A stretch of 37,744 bases of DNA from Candidatus Sumerlaeota bacterium. GTDB lineage: Bacteria > Sumerlaeota > Sumerlaeia > SLMS01 > JAHLLQ01. Below are positions 10,698 to 19,355 of this stretch, one piece after another. A program made the position numbers and the translations under genes. Location: assembly GCA_021772755.1 (NCBI GenBank), contig JAJFLJ010000276.1, positions 1 to 37,744 of the forward strand. Reading direction: 5' to 3'. The notes under the pieces were generated by a model. The model was given only the letters and a program-made list of their open reading frames with translations, was not told the origin of the DNA and did no database searches. How positions within the stretch are numbered: position 1 is the first letter of the stretch; each line of letters begins with the position of its first letter.

Positions 10698-11144
10698 TCA
10701 AACATGCCGTTCATCGTACTCGATCCCGTGGCGTTCCAAAAAATCGACGTACTCGTCGCGAAACGACCTCGCCCGATGATGCTCTTCCTGGCTCTCGATG
10801 TACCGCCGCGTCGCATCCAGGCCCGAGACGCCGATGCTGAACGCTCCGAACCCCGCCTGCCACCGGAATTCGCCCGGCTGGTCGAATGTCTCGTTCAACC
10901 ACTTCGACGACCCGCCCTTCAACAACTGCACCGCCTTCGACACTGCCATCGTCGTCGGTACCCGCAAGAGGACATGCACATGGTCCGCCGTTCCACCGGC
11001 GACGACGACATCGAAACCGTTCGTCTGGGCGATTCCGCCGAGGTACGGATACAGCCTCTCGCGCATGGGCGGCGTCAGCACCGCCTCGCGGTTGCGCGTG
11101 GAAAAGACCACATGGACGTGAATCGAGGAATAGGAATCGGACAT
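10698..11144 (-). CDS. REP-associated tyrosine transposase / IS200-like Y1 transposase (RAYT)
   Basis: MSDSYSSIHVHVVFSTRNREAVL...; HUH motif DHVHVLL; C-terminal YIESQEEHH; 148 aa; bracketed by inverted REP-like elements. Confidence 0.9.
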   Translation of the reverse strand: MSDSYSSIHVHVVFSTRNREAVLTPPMRERLYPYLGGIAQTNGFDVVVAGGTADHVHVLLRVPTTMAVSKAVQLLKGGSSKWLNETFDQPGEFRWQAGFGAFSIGVSGLDATRRYIESQEEHHRARSFRDEYVDFLERHGIEYDERHV

Positions 11145-11160
11145 AATCGGCCGTCGCTTC

Positions 11161-11255
11161 TTCAGCCGTCCCTCCGGGACTCGGTCGTACTTCGCGCTCA
11201 CCGACCCGGCACTGAAGTGCCGGGCTAACATCAGCCGAGCCCTGCGGGCTCTGTC
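11161..11255 (-). repeat. REP-like three-hairpin element, copy B (inverted relative to A)
   Basis: Revcomp: agaGAGCCC-like arm (gagcccgcagggctc), CCCGGCACttcaGTGCCGGG, GTCCCggaGGGACggctgaa. Confidence 0.9.
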
Positions 11256-11429
11256 TTGCTCCAATGCCGGGCGTTACCGGCGTGGCAAAGTCTTCGAAAC
11301 GAACGAAACCCCAGGACCGCCGTATATCCCCGGGCCGCACACACGCCCCCGACCACATCCTCCTGGCAAGTCCGACCAATCTTCGCCGTACGGGCGAACA
11401 AACCCCGTGGAATCGTCGCCTCGCCCCCC

Positions 11430-11530
11430 CGCCTTGGGCGCCGCACCTCCGCCCTCAACCGCGAAACCTCGCCAAGCTCCACCACCCCCGTCCACGCATC
11501 CTGGCCGAGCCCGATCACCCTTCGCACCCC
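11430..11530. repeat. Accessory repeat block, second copy
   Basis: gccttgggcgccgcacctccgccctcaaccgcgaaacctcgcc...cgcatcctggccgagcccgatcacccttcgc. Confidence 0.8.
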
Positions 11531-11586
11531 GAACGAATACGTTCTGCGCATTCAGCACTCCGCTACTTGCGCTCGGCGGAACACGA

Positions 11587-11636
11587 CCACCCCCGTCCAC
11601 GCATCCGGGCCAAGTCTCATCACCCTTCGCCCTCCG
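11587..11636. repeat. Accessory repeat block, third (partial) copy
   Basis: ccacccccgtccacgcatccgggccaagtctcatcacccttcgccctcc. Confidence 0.75.
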
Positions 11637-11640
11637 GCCG

Positions 11641-11734
11641 AACAGAGCCCGAAGGGCTCGGCTGATGTTAGCCCGGGGCTTCAGCCCCGGGTAACCCGCC
11701 GCCCCCCGATCCGAGTCCTGGAGGGACGACTGAA
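11641..11734 (+). repeat. REP-like three-hairpin element, copy C
   Basis: Almost identical to copy A, including spacer. Confidence 0.9.
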
Positions 11735-11737
11735 CCC

Positions 11738-12448
11738 TCACGCCCCCGCCCCCGTCTTCACGGCATTCGCGTCCATCGCCTTCAGGATATTCAACCCGTC
11801 CGTCCCTCCGACCAAATACTCCACCGCCCGTTCCGGGTGCGGCATCATCCCGAGCACGTTCCCGCGCTCGTTCGTCACTCCCGCGATGTTCATGACCGAC
11901 CCGTTCGGATTCGTCCCCACTTCCACGCCGCCGTCCGCGTCGCTGTACGCGAACAACGTCTGCCGCCCCGCCGCCTCCGCCTGGTCCGCCGGCACGTAGT
12001 AGTTCCCATAGCCGTGCGCCATCGGGATGCGGATGACGTCGCCCTCTTTCAGAAACCCGTCGGTGAACGGCGAACCGTTCCGCGCCGTCCGCAGATACAC
12101 GTCCATGCACCGAAACCGCAGCGACGCGTTCTTCATCAGCGCACCCGGCAACAGACCCGCCTCGCACAGCACCTGGAACCCGTTGCACACGCCGATGATC
12201 AGCGTCCCCTTCGCCGCGTGTTCCTTGACCGAACGCATCACCGGCGACATCGCCGCCAGCGAACCCGCCCGCAGATAGTCGCCGTACGAAAAACCGCCCG
12301 GAATCGCGATGCAGTCCACATCCTCCGGCACCGCGTCCTTGTGCCAGACCTCGACCACCTCGCGCTCCAGCACGTCCCGCACCGCGTGGACGAAGTCCTG
12401 GTCGCAGTTCGAACCGGGAAAGACGACGACGGCCCAGCGCGCGCTCAC
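11738..12448 (-). CDS. purQ: Phosphoribosylformylglycinamidine synthase subunit I (glutaminase)
   Basis: GTG start; VVVFPGSNCDQDF, GVCNGFQVL, GMMPHPERA motifs; 236 aa. Confidence 0.96.
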   Translation of the reverse strand: MSARWAVVVFPGSNCDQDFVHAVRDVLEREVVEVWHKDAVPEDVDCIAIPGGFSYGDYLRAGSLAAMSPVMRSVKEHAAKGTLIIGVCNGFQVLCEAGLLPGALMKNASLRFRCMDVYLRTARNGSPFTDGFLKEGDVIRIPMAHGYGNYYVPADQAEAAGRQTLFAYSDADGGVEVGTNPNGSVMNIAGVTNERGNVLGMMPHPERAVEYLVGGTDGLNILKAMDANAVKTGAGA

Positions 12449-12693
12449 GACTCCACCACTTCCCACGAGTAGTCCTCCAGCAGCGGATTGCTCAGAGTCT
12501 CCCCGCACAGTCTCTCGATTTCGTCCCGCGCCGAATCCGCATCCGCCGCGTCGATCTCCAGATAGAACGACTTGCCGACCCGCACCCCGGCGACGACGTC
12601 GTGCCCCGCCCCGCGAACCGCTTCGCGAATGGCCTGGCCCTGCACGTCCATGATGTCCGGGCGCAAATGCACGAGAACGTGGACCTTCAGCAT
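12445..12693 (-). CDS. purS: Phosphoribosylformylglycinamidine synthase subunit PurS
   Basis: MLKVHVLVHLRPDIMDVQGQAIREAVRGAG...; 82 aa; adjacent to purQ. Confidence 0.92.
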   Translation of the reverse strand: MLKVHVLVHLRPDIMDVQGQAIREAVRGAGHDVVAGVRVGKSFYLEIDAADADSARDEIERLCGETLSNPLLEDYSWEVVES

Positions 12694-12799
12694 ATGTTTG
12701 GGTTCCGGAAAGAAGAGTCGTCCGCCGCGACCAGCCTGCGGACGCGGGGACGCTGACCACGCCGGCGCGCCCGGGTCCACCCGAGAGTTGGAGAGATTC

Positions 12800-13981
12800 T
12801 TACCCCGCGCGCGAGCCCCCGACGACCCTCAGGTACAGCCTCTCGTGCCCCTCTACCACGCGTTCCGGCGAGAACCGCCGATCCGCCCGCCGGCGCCCCG
12901 CCTCCCCAGGCCCGCTCCCCGCCGAAACCGCTTCCAGAATCGCTGCCGCCAACTCCTCCGGCGACCGCGGCCGCACCAGCCACCCCGTCCCGCCATCCAC
13001 CACCGCCTCCCCCGTCCCGCCGACATCCGTCGCCACCACCGCCAGACCCGCCGCCATGCCCTCCAGCACCGCGCTCGGAAACCCCTCCTCGCGCGACGGA
13101 TGAACCAGCAAATCCGCCCCCATCAGCAGCGACGGCACATCCCCCCGGGGTCCCGCCAGAATCGCGTTCCGCCCCAGGTCGTGCTCCCGGATACGAGCCG
13201 CGATCTCCCGCCGCGCCCCCCCGTCCCGGCCCGCCACCACCAGAACCGCCCTTCGGTGTACCGAGACCACGACCTTCCACGCGTCCACCAGATCGCCGAC
13301 TCCCTTGTAAGGGAACAGGTTGCACACGCACACCGCCACGAACTCCGGCTCGAACGCCAGCCCGAAGGCATGGCGGAAATCCGTCGGGGCGGCCTGGCGA
13401 ATCGCCTCCCCGTCCACTGCGCTATGGATCACCGCGACCCGTGGGCGCTCCAGGTTGCGTTCCCGCGCGACCACATCCTTGGCCACCGCCCGCGAATTGC
13501 ACACGACCGCCCGCGTCATGCCGTTGTATGCGTTCTGCACCCATTGCTTCCAGGGCGATGCGTCCTTGTACAGTCCCAGGCTCTGCCGTGTCGTCACGAA
13601 CGCCCCCGGCGCCCCCAGGCCCTTTGCTGCCGCCGCCCACGCCTCCGCCTCGAACAACCACGCGTGCACCACGTCCGGACGGAACTCCCGCAGCACCCGG
13701 ATCGTCCGCGCCATCGCCGCCGGCAGGCGAATCTTCCCTCCGGCGTCGTACCACGGGCGCAGCAAAGGCACCCGCAGCTCCGTCACCTCGACGCCCTCCC
13801 GCCGCAAATCCCCCGCGCGCTCCAGCCCCTCCGACCGCAGCAACAGCACCGCCACCGAATGCCCGCGCCGCCTCAGCCCCCGCGCCAGCATTGCCAGATT
13901 CGCCTCTGCGCCCCCTCTTGCCAGAGAGCCGATCACCATCGCGATTCGCAGAGGTCGCTCCCGGGTCGCCAAAACGCGCAT
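12800..13981 (-). CDS. GT4-family glycosyltransferase
   Basis: VIGSLARGGAEANLAMLARGL... and HPSREEGFPSAVLEGMAAGLAVVATDVGGTGE. Confidence 0.9.
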   Translation of the reverse strand: MRVLATRERPLRIAMVIGSLARGGAEANLAMLARGLRRRGHSVAVLLLRSEGLERAGDLRREGVEVTELRVPLLRPWYDAGGKIRLPAAMARTIRVLREFRPDVVHAWLFEAEAWAAAAKGLGAPGAFVTTRQSLGLYKDASPWKQWVQNAYNGMTRAVVCNSRAVAKDVVARERNLERPRVAVIHSAVDGEAIRQAAPTDFRHAFGLAFEPEFVAVCVCNLFPYKGVGDLVDAWKVVVSVHRRAVLVVAGRDGGARREIAARIREHDLGRNAILAGPRGDVPSLLMGADLLVHPSREEGFPSAVLEGMAAGLAVVATDVGGTGEAVVDGGTGWLVRPRSPEELAAAILEAVSAGSGPGEAGRRRADRRFSPERVVEGHERLYLRVVGGSRAG

Positions 13982-14077
13982 TGCCTCGCCATCGAAGAAT
14001 GCCCCAGCCTTCTCCAACACGCTCCCGGCTGCAAACGCTATGAGCGCGTACCACTCGCCCCCGACGGGAAAGCCCCC

Positions 14078-14509
14078 ATGTCCCGCATTCTTTCGATTTC
14101 CGCGATTCTTCTCGCGACGCTCCTCGCCGCCGCCTGTTCCGGCGCTCCCGAAGAACGCGCCCCGGCGAAGACCACCGACGTTGTCCAATGGCCCCAGGTG
14201 CGCGCCCTCGACGACGTCACCCACCGTCTCAAGGCCGCCGCCGAGTCCGGCACCCGCGAGGAAATCCTCGCCCTGGCCACCGAGTGGGCCGAAGCCGTCC
14301 GCGCGGTCGCAGGCGAGAAGATGCCCGCCGACGTCGCGAACCCCGAACAGGTTCGCGTCCACCTCGATGAGGTCCGCAGCCTCGCCCGCCTCATCACCAC
14401 GGCCGAAGTCATGCCCGACGAGAGCCTCCGCAAACTCGTCGCCGGATTCTCCTCGCCCGTCCACAACCTCACGGACGCGGCTGGTCTTCCCCATTTGTTG
14501 GAAGACTGA
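14078..14509 (+). CDS. Small lipoprotein upstream of RND adaptor
   Basis: MSRILSISAILLATLLAAACSGAPEE... lipobox; 143 aa. Confidence 0.75.
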   Translation: MSRILSISAILLATLLAAACSGAPEERAPAKTTDVVQWPQVRALDDVTHRLKAAAESGTREEILALATEWAEAVRAVAGEKMPADVANPEQVRVHLDEVRSLARLITTAEVMPDESLRKLVAGFSSPVHNLTDAAGLPHLLED

Positions 14510-14641
14510 CCCGGTATCGCGCGACCTTCCCTGCTCCGCATGGCACTGAAATCGCTCCCGTCGTTGCGTTCGGCAGGAACGACGGAAACGCGAGCCCCCC
14601 TCGTAAGTCCTTCGCAATCAATCGCCACTGAGCCACACCGT

Positions 14642-15919
14642 ATGAATATGGTACGATTCAAGACGAGGGCCATGCGTATCAGCTTTGCCCTCGCCACTCT
14701 CATGTTCGCCGAAATCTCAGCACACGCGCAGGACCCCGAAGCCCAGGGCCCGCCTCCCGCCAATGTCGATGCGTCTCCCGTCGTCGCCGAGAGAATCCGC
14801 GACACCATCACTCTCACCGGCAGCATCGTCACCCGCCGCGCGTCCGAAGTCTCCGCCGAAGTCAGTGCCCGCGTCGCGGAAGTCCTCGCCGACGCCGGCG
14901 ACTACGTCGAGAAGGGCCAGGTCCTTGCCCGTCTTCGCGCCGAGCCCGTCCGCCTCCAGATCGACGAAGCCCGCGGGCAGCTCGCCATCGAAGAGGCCAA
15001 GCTCGCCGAACTCCTCAACGGCTCGCGCGCCGAAGACATCGAAATCGAGCGCGCCCAGGCCGAAGAGGCCCGCGCCGCTCTCGAACTCGCCACCCTCGAC
15101 GAAGACCGCGCCCGCGAACTCTTCGAGACGAAGGTCGTCTCCGACAGCGAATACGACCGCGCCCGCACCTCCAAACTCGGCCGCAAGGCCGCCTGGGAAC
15201 GCGAGCAGGCCCAGTACGAGCGCACGAAGAACGGCCCCCGCGCCGAAGAGATCGCCTCCCAGCGCGGCGAAGTCGAAGCCGCCGCCGCCAAGGTCGCCCA
15301 GTACGCCGACATGCTCGAGCGCCACGAAATCCGCGCACCCTACAACGGCGTCCTCGGCGCCAAGCTCGTCGAGGCCGGCCAGTGGGTCACTCCCGGCACC
15401 ACGGCCTTCACCATCGCCGAACTCGACGTTCTCCGCGTCGAGGTCAAGGTCCCCGAGCGCCACTTCAACGACGTCGCTCCCGGCACCCCCGCCCGCGTCA
15501 TGATCGACGCCGTCCCCGGCAAGCTCGTCGACGCCACCATCTCCCATCGCATTCCCCTCGCCAACGAAGCCTCCCGCACCTTTCCCGTCCGCGTCGAGTT
15601 TCCCAACGCCGACCTCTCCGTCGCCCCGGGAATGTTCGCCCGCGCCACCTTCGAGATCGGCCCCGAGGACGAAGAGCCCTCCATCCTCGTTCCCCGCGAC
15701 GCCATTGTCATGTCCCCCGACCGCTCCCAGTCCGTCTGGGTCGTTCGCGACGGCGACGCCGGCCCTGCCGCCTTTCCCGAGACCGTCGAGACGGGCCGCT
15801 CCTGGAAAGGATCCATCGAGGTTCTTTCCGAAGGACTTCGGCCTGGCGACCGCGTCATCGTGCGCGGCAACGAACGCCTCTTTCCCTCCCAGCCCGTCAA
15901 CGTTCGCGAAGGACAGTAA
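14642..15919 (+). CDS. RND efflux periplasmic adaptor (HlyD/MFP family)
   Basis: Barrel-sandwich motif (DAGDYVEKGQVLARLR), coiled-coil, IRAPYNGVLGAKLVEAGQWV; start uncertain (14642/14648/14672). Confidence 0.92.
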   Translation: MNMVRFKTRAMRISFALATLMFAEISAHAQDPEAQGPPPANVDASPVVAERIRDTITLTGSIVTRRASEVSAEVSARVAEVLADAGDYVEKGQVLARLRAEPVRLQIDEARGQLAIEEAKLAELLNGSRAEDIEIERAQAEEARAALELATLDEDRARELFETKVVSDSEYDRARTSKLGRKAAWEREQAQYERTKNGPRAEEIASQRGEVEAAAAKVAQYADMLERHEIRAPYNGVLGAKLVEAGQWVTPGTTAFTIAELDVLRVEVKVPERHFNDVAPGTPARVMIDAVPGKLVDATISHRIPLANEASRTFPVRVEFPNADLSVAPGMFARATFEIGPEDEEPSILVPRDAIVMSPDRSQSVWVVRDGDAGPAAFPETVETGRSWKGSIEVLSEGLRPGDRVIVRGNERLFPSQPVNVREGQ

Positions 15920-15922
15920 CCC

Positions 15923-18900
15923 GTGCTCAAAGCCGCCATTAAGAACGGAGTCGGCGTCGCCGTCACGGTCCTGATCGTCTGCCTCTTCGGCTTCGTCTCC
16001 CTCTTCCGCGTTCCCATCCAGATGACCCCGGACCTCACCGTCACCACGGTGTCCGTCCTCACCTCGTGGCCCGGCGCCACGCCCCAGGACATCGAAAAGG
16101 AAATCGTCGTCGAGCAGGAGAAGTACCTCCGCGCCATTCCCGGTCTGCAGGAGATGATCGCCACCGCCAACACCGGCCAGTCCGAAATCGTTCTCGAATT
16201 CGACATCGGCTCCAGCCTGGACGAAATCCTCGTCCGCGTGAACAACTCCCTCTCCCAGGTCCCCTCCTACCCCGAGAACGTCGACCAGCCCCGCATCGTC
16301 ACAGCCTCCGCCTCCGACCAGCCCATCGCCTGGTTCAGCATCCGCCCTCTTCCCGGCAACCCCAAGGGCCTCGACATCGTCGCCCTCAAGGACTTCGCCG
16401 AGGACCACATCCAGACCGAAATCGAGCGCACTCCCGGCGTTTCCCAGTCCGAGATCTTCGGCGGCGCCGAGCGCCAGATCCGCATCTACGTCGATCCCCG
16501 GAAACTCGCCGAGCGCAGCATCACCCTCAACGAGCTGCGCAACACCATCCGCGCCCGCAACCGCGACCTTCCCGGCGGCGACATCGACGAACTCGGCAAG
16601 CAGCGCTTCCTCATCCGCACCGTCGGACGCTTCGGCTCCACCGACGACATCCTCGATTCCATCGTCGCCTACCAGCCCGACGGCGCCCCCGTCTATCTCC
16701 GCGACATCGCCACCGTCGAAATGAGCCGCGCCGAACTCCGCGCACAGGTCCGCCACAACGGCGAACTCGCCATGGCCACCAACGCCCGCCGCCAGCCCGG
16801 CACCAACATCATCCAGGTCATGGACGACCTCAAGGTCACCGTCCAGCGCCTCAACGAGGGCATCCTTCTCGAAAACGGAATGTACCTCACCCAGGTTTCC
16901 GACGACACGATCTACATTCGCGAAGCCATCAGCCTCGTCCGCTCCAACCTCATCCTCGGCGGCCTCCTCGCCACCATGGTGCTGCTCCTCTTTCTGCGTT
17001 CCGTTCCCGCCACCATCATCGGCTCCATCGGCGTGCCCGTCTGCACCATCGGATCGTTCCTGGGGCTCATCGTCGCGGGCCGCACCATCAACGTCATCTC
17101 CCTGGCCGGCGTCGGCTTCGCCATCGGCATGACGATCGACAACAGCATCGTCGTCCTCGAGAACATCTACCGCCACCGCGCGATGGGCAAGGACCGCGCC
17201 ACCGCCGCCTACGAGGGCGTCCGCGAGGTCTGGGGCGCCGTTCTCGCCTCCACCCTCACCACCGTCTTCGTCTTCCTTCCCATCGTCTTCGTCGAGGAGG
17301 AGGCCGGCCAGCTCTTCGCCGACATCGCCATCGCCATCTCCGCGGCCATCGTCCTCTCGCTCCTCGTCGCCACCACCGTCATTCCCGCCGCGGCCTCCCG
17401 CTGGCTCGACGACGTCACCCGCGAGCCCCGCACCCCCTTCGCGCGCAACTTCAGGAACCTCTTCGGCTTCGTCCCCCTCGCCAATCTCTTCGTCGCCACC
17501 ATCATGTCCGCCGTGCAGTGGCTTATGGGCGGAGTCCTTCGCCGCGTCGTTCTCGTCGCCGGGATGTTCCTTCTCAGCATCGGCATCGCCATCTTCCTCA
17601 CCCCCCGCACGGAATACCTGCCCGACGGAAACCAGAACGTCCTCTTCGCCTTCATGCTCCCCCCTCCCGGCTACAACTTCGAGGAAATGACCCGCATCGG
17701 CGAACGCGTCGAACGCGACTTCGTCCCCTACGTCGGCAACGACCCCGAACTCTGGAAGAACGGCGAGAGCGACTGCCCCGCCCTGGAGCAGTTCTTCTTC
17801 GTCAACACCACGTCCTTCCTCCTCGCCATCGCCAAGACCGTCGATCCCGACGACCTCGAAGACGTCATTCCCATCCTCACCGCGCGCCTCAACGAGGAAC
17901 CGGGAATGATCGCCTTCGCGACGCGCCGTTCCATCTTCTCATCCGACATCACAGGCGCCCGCGGCATCGACCTCAACGTCTCGGGAGACGACCTCCCGCC
18001 ACTTTTCGACGTCGCGCTGCATGCGTTTCTCAAGACCCGCGAGGTGCTCTCCGAGTCCATCCGCCCCGAACCGTCGAGCCTCTCCCTCGGCCAGCCTCTT
18101 CTCGAAATCCGTCCCGACTGGGATCGCGCCGCCCAGCTCGGCATCGACACCCAGGAACTCGGCTACCTCGTCTGGGCCATGTCCGACGGCGCATTCGTCG
18201 ACGAGTTCTTCCTCAAGGACGACAAGATCGACATGTACCTCTACAGCGCCGACGGTTCCCTCACCGATCGCGACGACCTCGCGGACATCTACCTCTACGC
18301 CAGCAACGGCGATCCCGTTCCCCTCAGCTCCGTCGCCGACATCGTCCAGACCGTCAACACCGAGACCATCCGCCGCGTCGACCGCCAGCGCACCGTCACC
18401 CTCAAGATCGTTCCCCCCGTCGAAACGCCGCTCGAAACCGCCATCGAAACCGCCGAAACCGACATCATGGCCGCGCTCCAGGCCGAAGGCAAGGTCCCCG
18501 CCGGCGTCTCACTTCGCATCGCCGGCGCCAGCGACAAGCTCAAGGCCACCCGCGACGCTCTCGGCGGCAACTTCCTCCTCGCCGTCGTCATCTCCTATCT
18601 GCTCATGGTCGCCCTCTTCCGCCACTGGGGCTATCCCCTCATCATCATGACCAGCCTTCCCCTCGGCATCGTCGGCGGCATCGTCGGCCTCTGGCTAATG
18701 AACCACATGGGGTGGCTTCCCTTCGTCAAGGACGTCTACCAGCCCCTCGACGTCATCACCATGCTCGGCTTCGTCGTCCTCGTCGGCACCGTCGTCAACA
18801 ATCCCATCCTCATCGTCGAGCAGACCCTCATCTTCATCCGCGAACACGGCATGACGTCCCTCGAAGCCGTCGTCGAAAGCACCCGAACCCGCATCCGCCC

Positions 18901-19162
18901 CATCATGATGTCCACCACCACCACCATCTTCGGCCTCTCGCCCCTCGTCTTCGTCTCCGGCTCCGGCAACGAACTCTATCGCGGCATCGGCACCATCGTC
19001 CTCTTCGGCCTCGCCTTCTCCACCCTCTTCACCCTCACCTTCATCCCCAGCGTCCTCAGCCTCATGCTCCAGTTCGGCGAATGGACCCACGCCCGCCGCA
19101 TCGCCGTCCAGGAACGCCTCTCCAGCGCCAGCACCGACACCGCCCCCCTCCCCGGCGAATAG
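15923..19162 (+). CDS. RND efflux transporter (AcrB/HAE1 superfamily permease)
   Basis: 1079 aa; GTG start; GVGFAIGMTIDNSIVVLENIYRHR, GFVVLVGTVVNNPILIVEQ. Confidence 0.95.
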   Translation: MLKAAIKNGVGVAVTVLIVCLFGFVSLFRVPIQMTPDLTVTTVSVLTSWPGATPQDIEKEIVVEQEKYLRAIPGLQEMIATANTGQSEIVLEFDIGSSLDEILVRVNNSLSQVPSYPENVDQPRIVTASASDQPIAWFSIRPLPGNPKGLDIVALKDFAEDHIQTEIERTPGVSQSEIFGGAERQIRIYVDPRKLAERSITLNELRNTIRARNRDLPGGDIDELGKQRFLIRTVGRFGSTDDILDSIVAYQPDGAPVYLRDIATVEMSRAELRAQVRHNGELAMATNARRQPGTNIIQVMDDLKVTVQRLNEGILLENGMYLTQVSDDTIYIREAISLVRSNLILGGLLATMVLLLFLRSVPATIIGSIGVPVCTIGSFLGLIVAGRTINVISLAGVGFAIGMTIDNSIVVLENIYRHRAMGKDRATAAYEGVREVWGAVLASTLTTVFVFLPIVFVEEEAGQLFADIAIAISAAIVLSLLVATTVIPAAASRWLDDVTREPRTPFARNFRNLFGFVPLANLFVATIMSAVQWLMGGVLRRVVLVAGMFLLSIGIAIFLTPRTEYLPDGNQNVLFAFMLPPPGYNFEEMTRIGERVERDFVPYVGNDPELWKNGESDCPALEQFFFVNTTSFLLAIAKTVDPDDLEDVIPILTARLNEEPGMIAFATRRSIFSSDITGARGIDLNVSGDDLPPLFDVALHAFLKTREVLSESIRPEPSSLSLGQPLLEIRPDWDRAAQLGIDTQELGYLVWAMSDGAFVDEFFLKDDKIDMYLYSADGSLTDRDDLADIYLYASNGDPVPLSSVADIVQTVNTETIRRVDRQRTVTLKIVPPVETPLETAIETAETDIMAALQAEGKVPAGVSLRIAGASDKLKATRDALGGNFLLAVVISYLLMVALFRHWGYPLIIMTSLPLGIVGGIVGLWLMNHMGWLPFVKDVYQPLDVITMLGFVVLVGTVVNNPILIVEQTLIFIREHGMTSLEAVVESTRTRIRPIMMSTTTTIFGLSPLVFVSGSGNELYRGIGTIVLFGLAFSTLFTLTFIPSVLSLMLQFGEWTHARRIAVQERLSSASTDTAPLPGE

Positions 19163-19170
19163 CGCGATCC

Positions 19171-19233
19171 ACCACCGAGACACCGAGAAGGGAAACGACG
19201 GACCCCTCCAACCTCTTCTCCGTGCCTCCGTGG
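19171..19233. terminator. Imperfect 20-nt-arm inverted repeat between convergent genes, possible bidirectional terminator
   Basis: accaccgagacaccgagaag (19171-19190) / cttctccgtgcctccgtggt (19214-19233), 17/20 pairing. Confidence 0.5.
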
Positions 19234-19280
19234 TGCCCCCTTGCTCTCGCGAAAGCCTTCGCCTTGCACCCCATCAATTG

Positions 19281-19316
19281 CTCTTCTCCGCGTCTTCGCG
19301 TCTCTGCGCGATAGCA
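19281..19316. repeat. Dispersed 'cttctccgcgtcttcgcgtctctgcgcgatagc' repeat
   Basis: Same core as 229-260, 1019-1050, 28521-28552, 29740-29770. Confidence 0.7.
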
Positions 19317-19355
19317 AAAAACGAACAACGCCCAACGCCCAACGTTCCCTCCCCC

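Noticed and set aside
10587-11255. Elements A and B as terminal inverted repeats of a DDE transposon
   Set aside because: The encoded enzyme is Y1/HUH type, and the same element occurs alone at C, E and F, fitting REP-like elements better.
11274-12188. 304-aa minus-strand ORF covering repeats and the purQ end
   Set aside because: Translates REP and accessory repeats (VQSSLRDSDRGAAGYPGLKPRANISRALRALFG); artefact of repeats.
12694-12799. Purine riboswitch or attenuator upstream of purS
   Set aside because: No recognisable purine or PRPP riboswitch core found by eye; the region is short.
14717-17176. 819-aa minus-strand ORF antisense to adaptor and pump
   Set aside because: Gly/Asp/Val-rich low-complexity shadow ORF with no domain pattern.
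16066-19314. 1082-aa plus-strand ORF overlapping the RND pump
   Set aside because: Arg/His/Pro-rich shadow frame of a well-supported gene in high-GC DNA.
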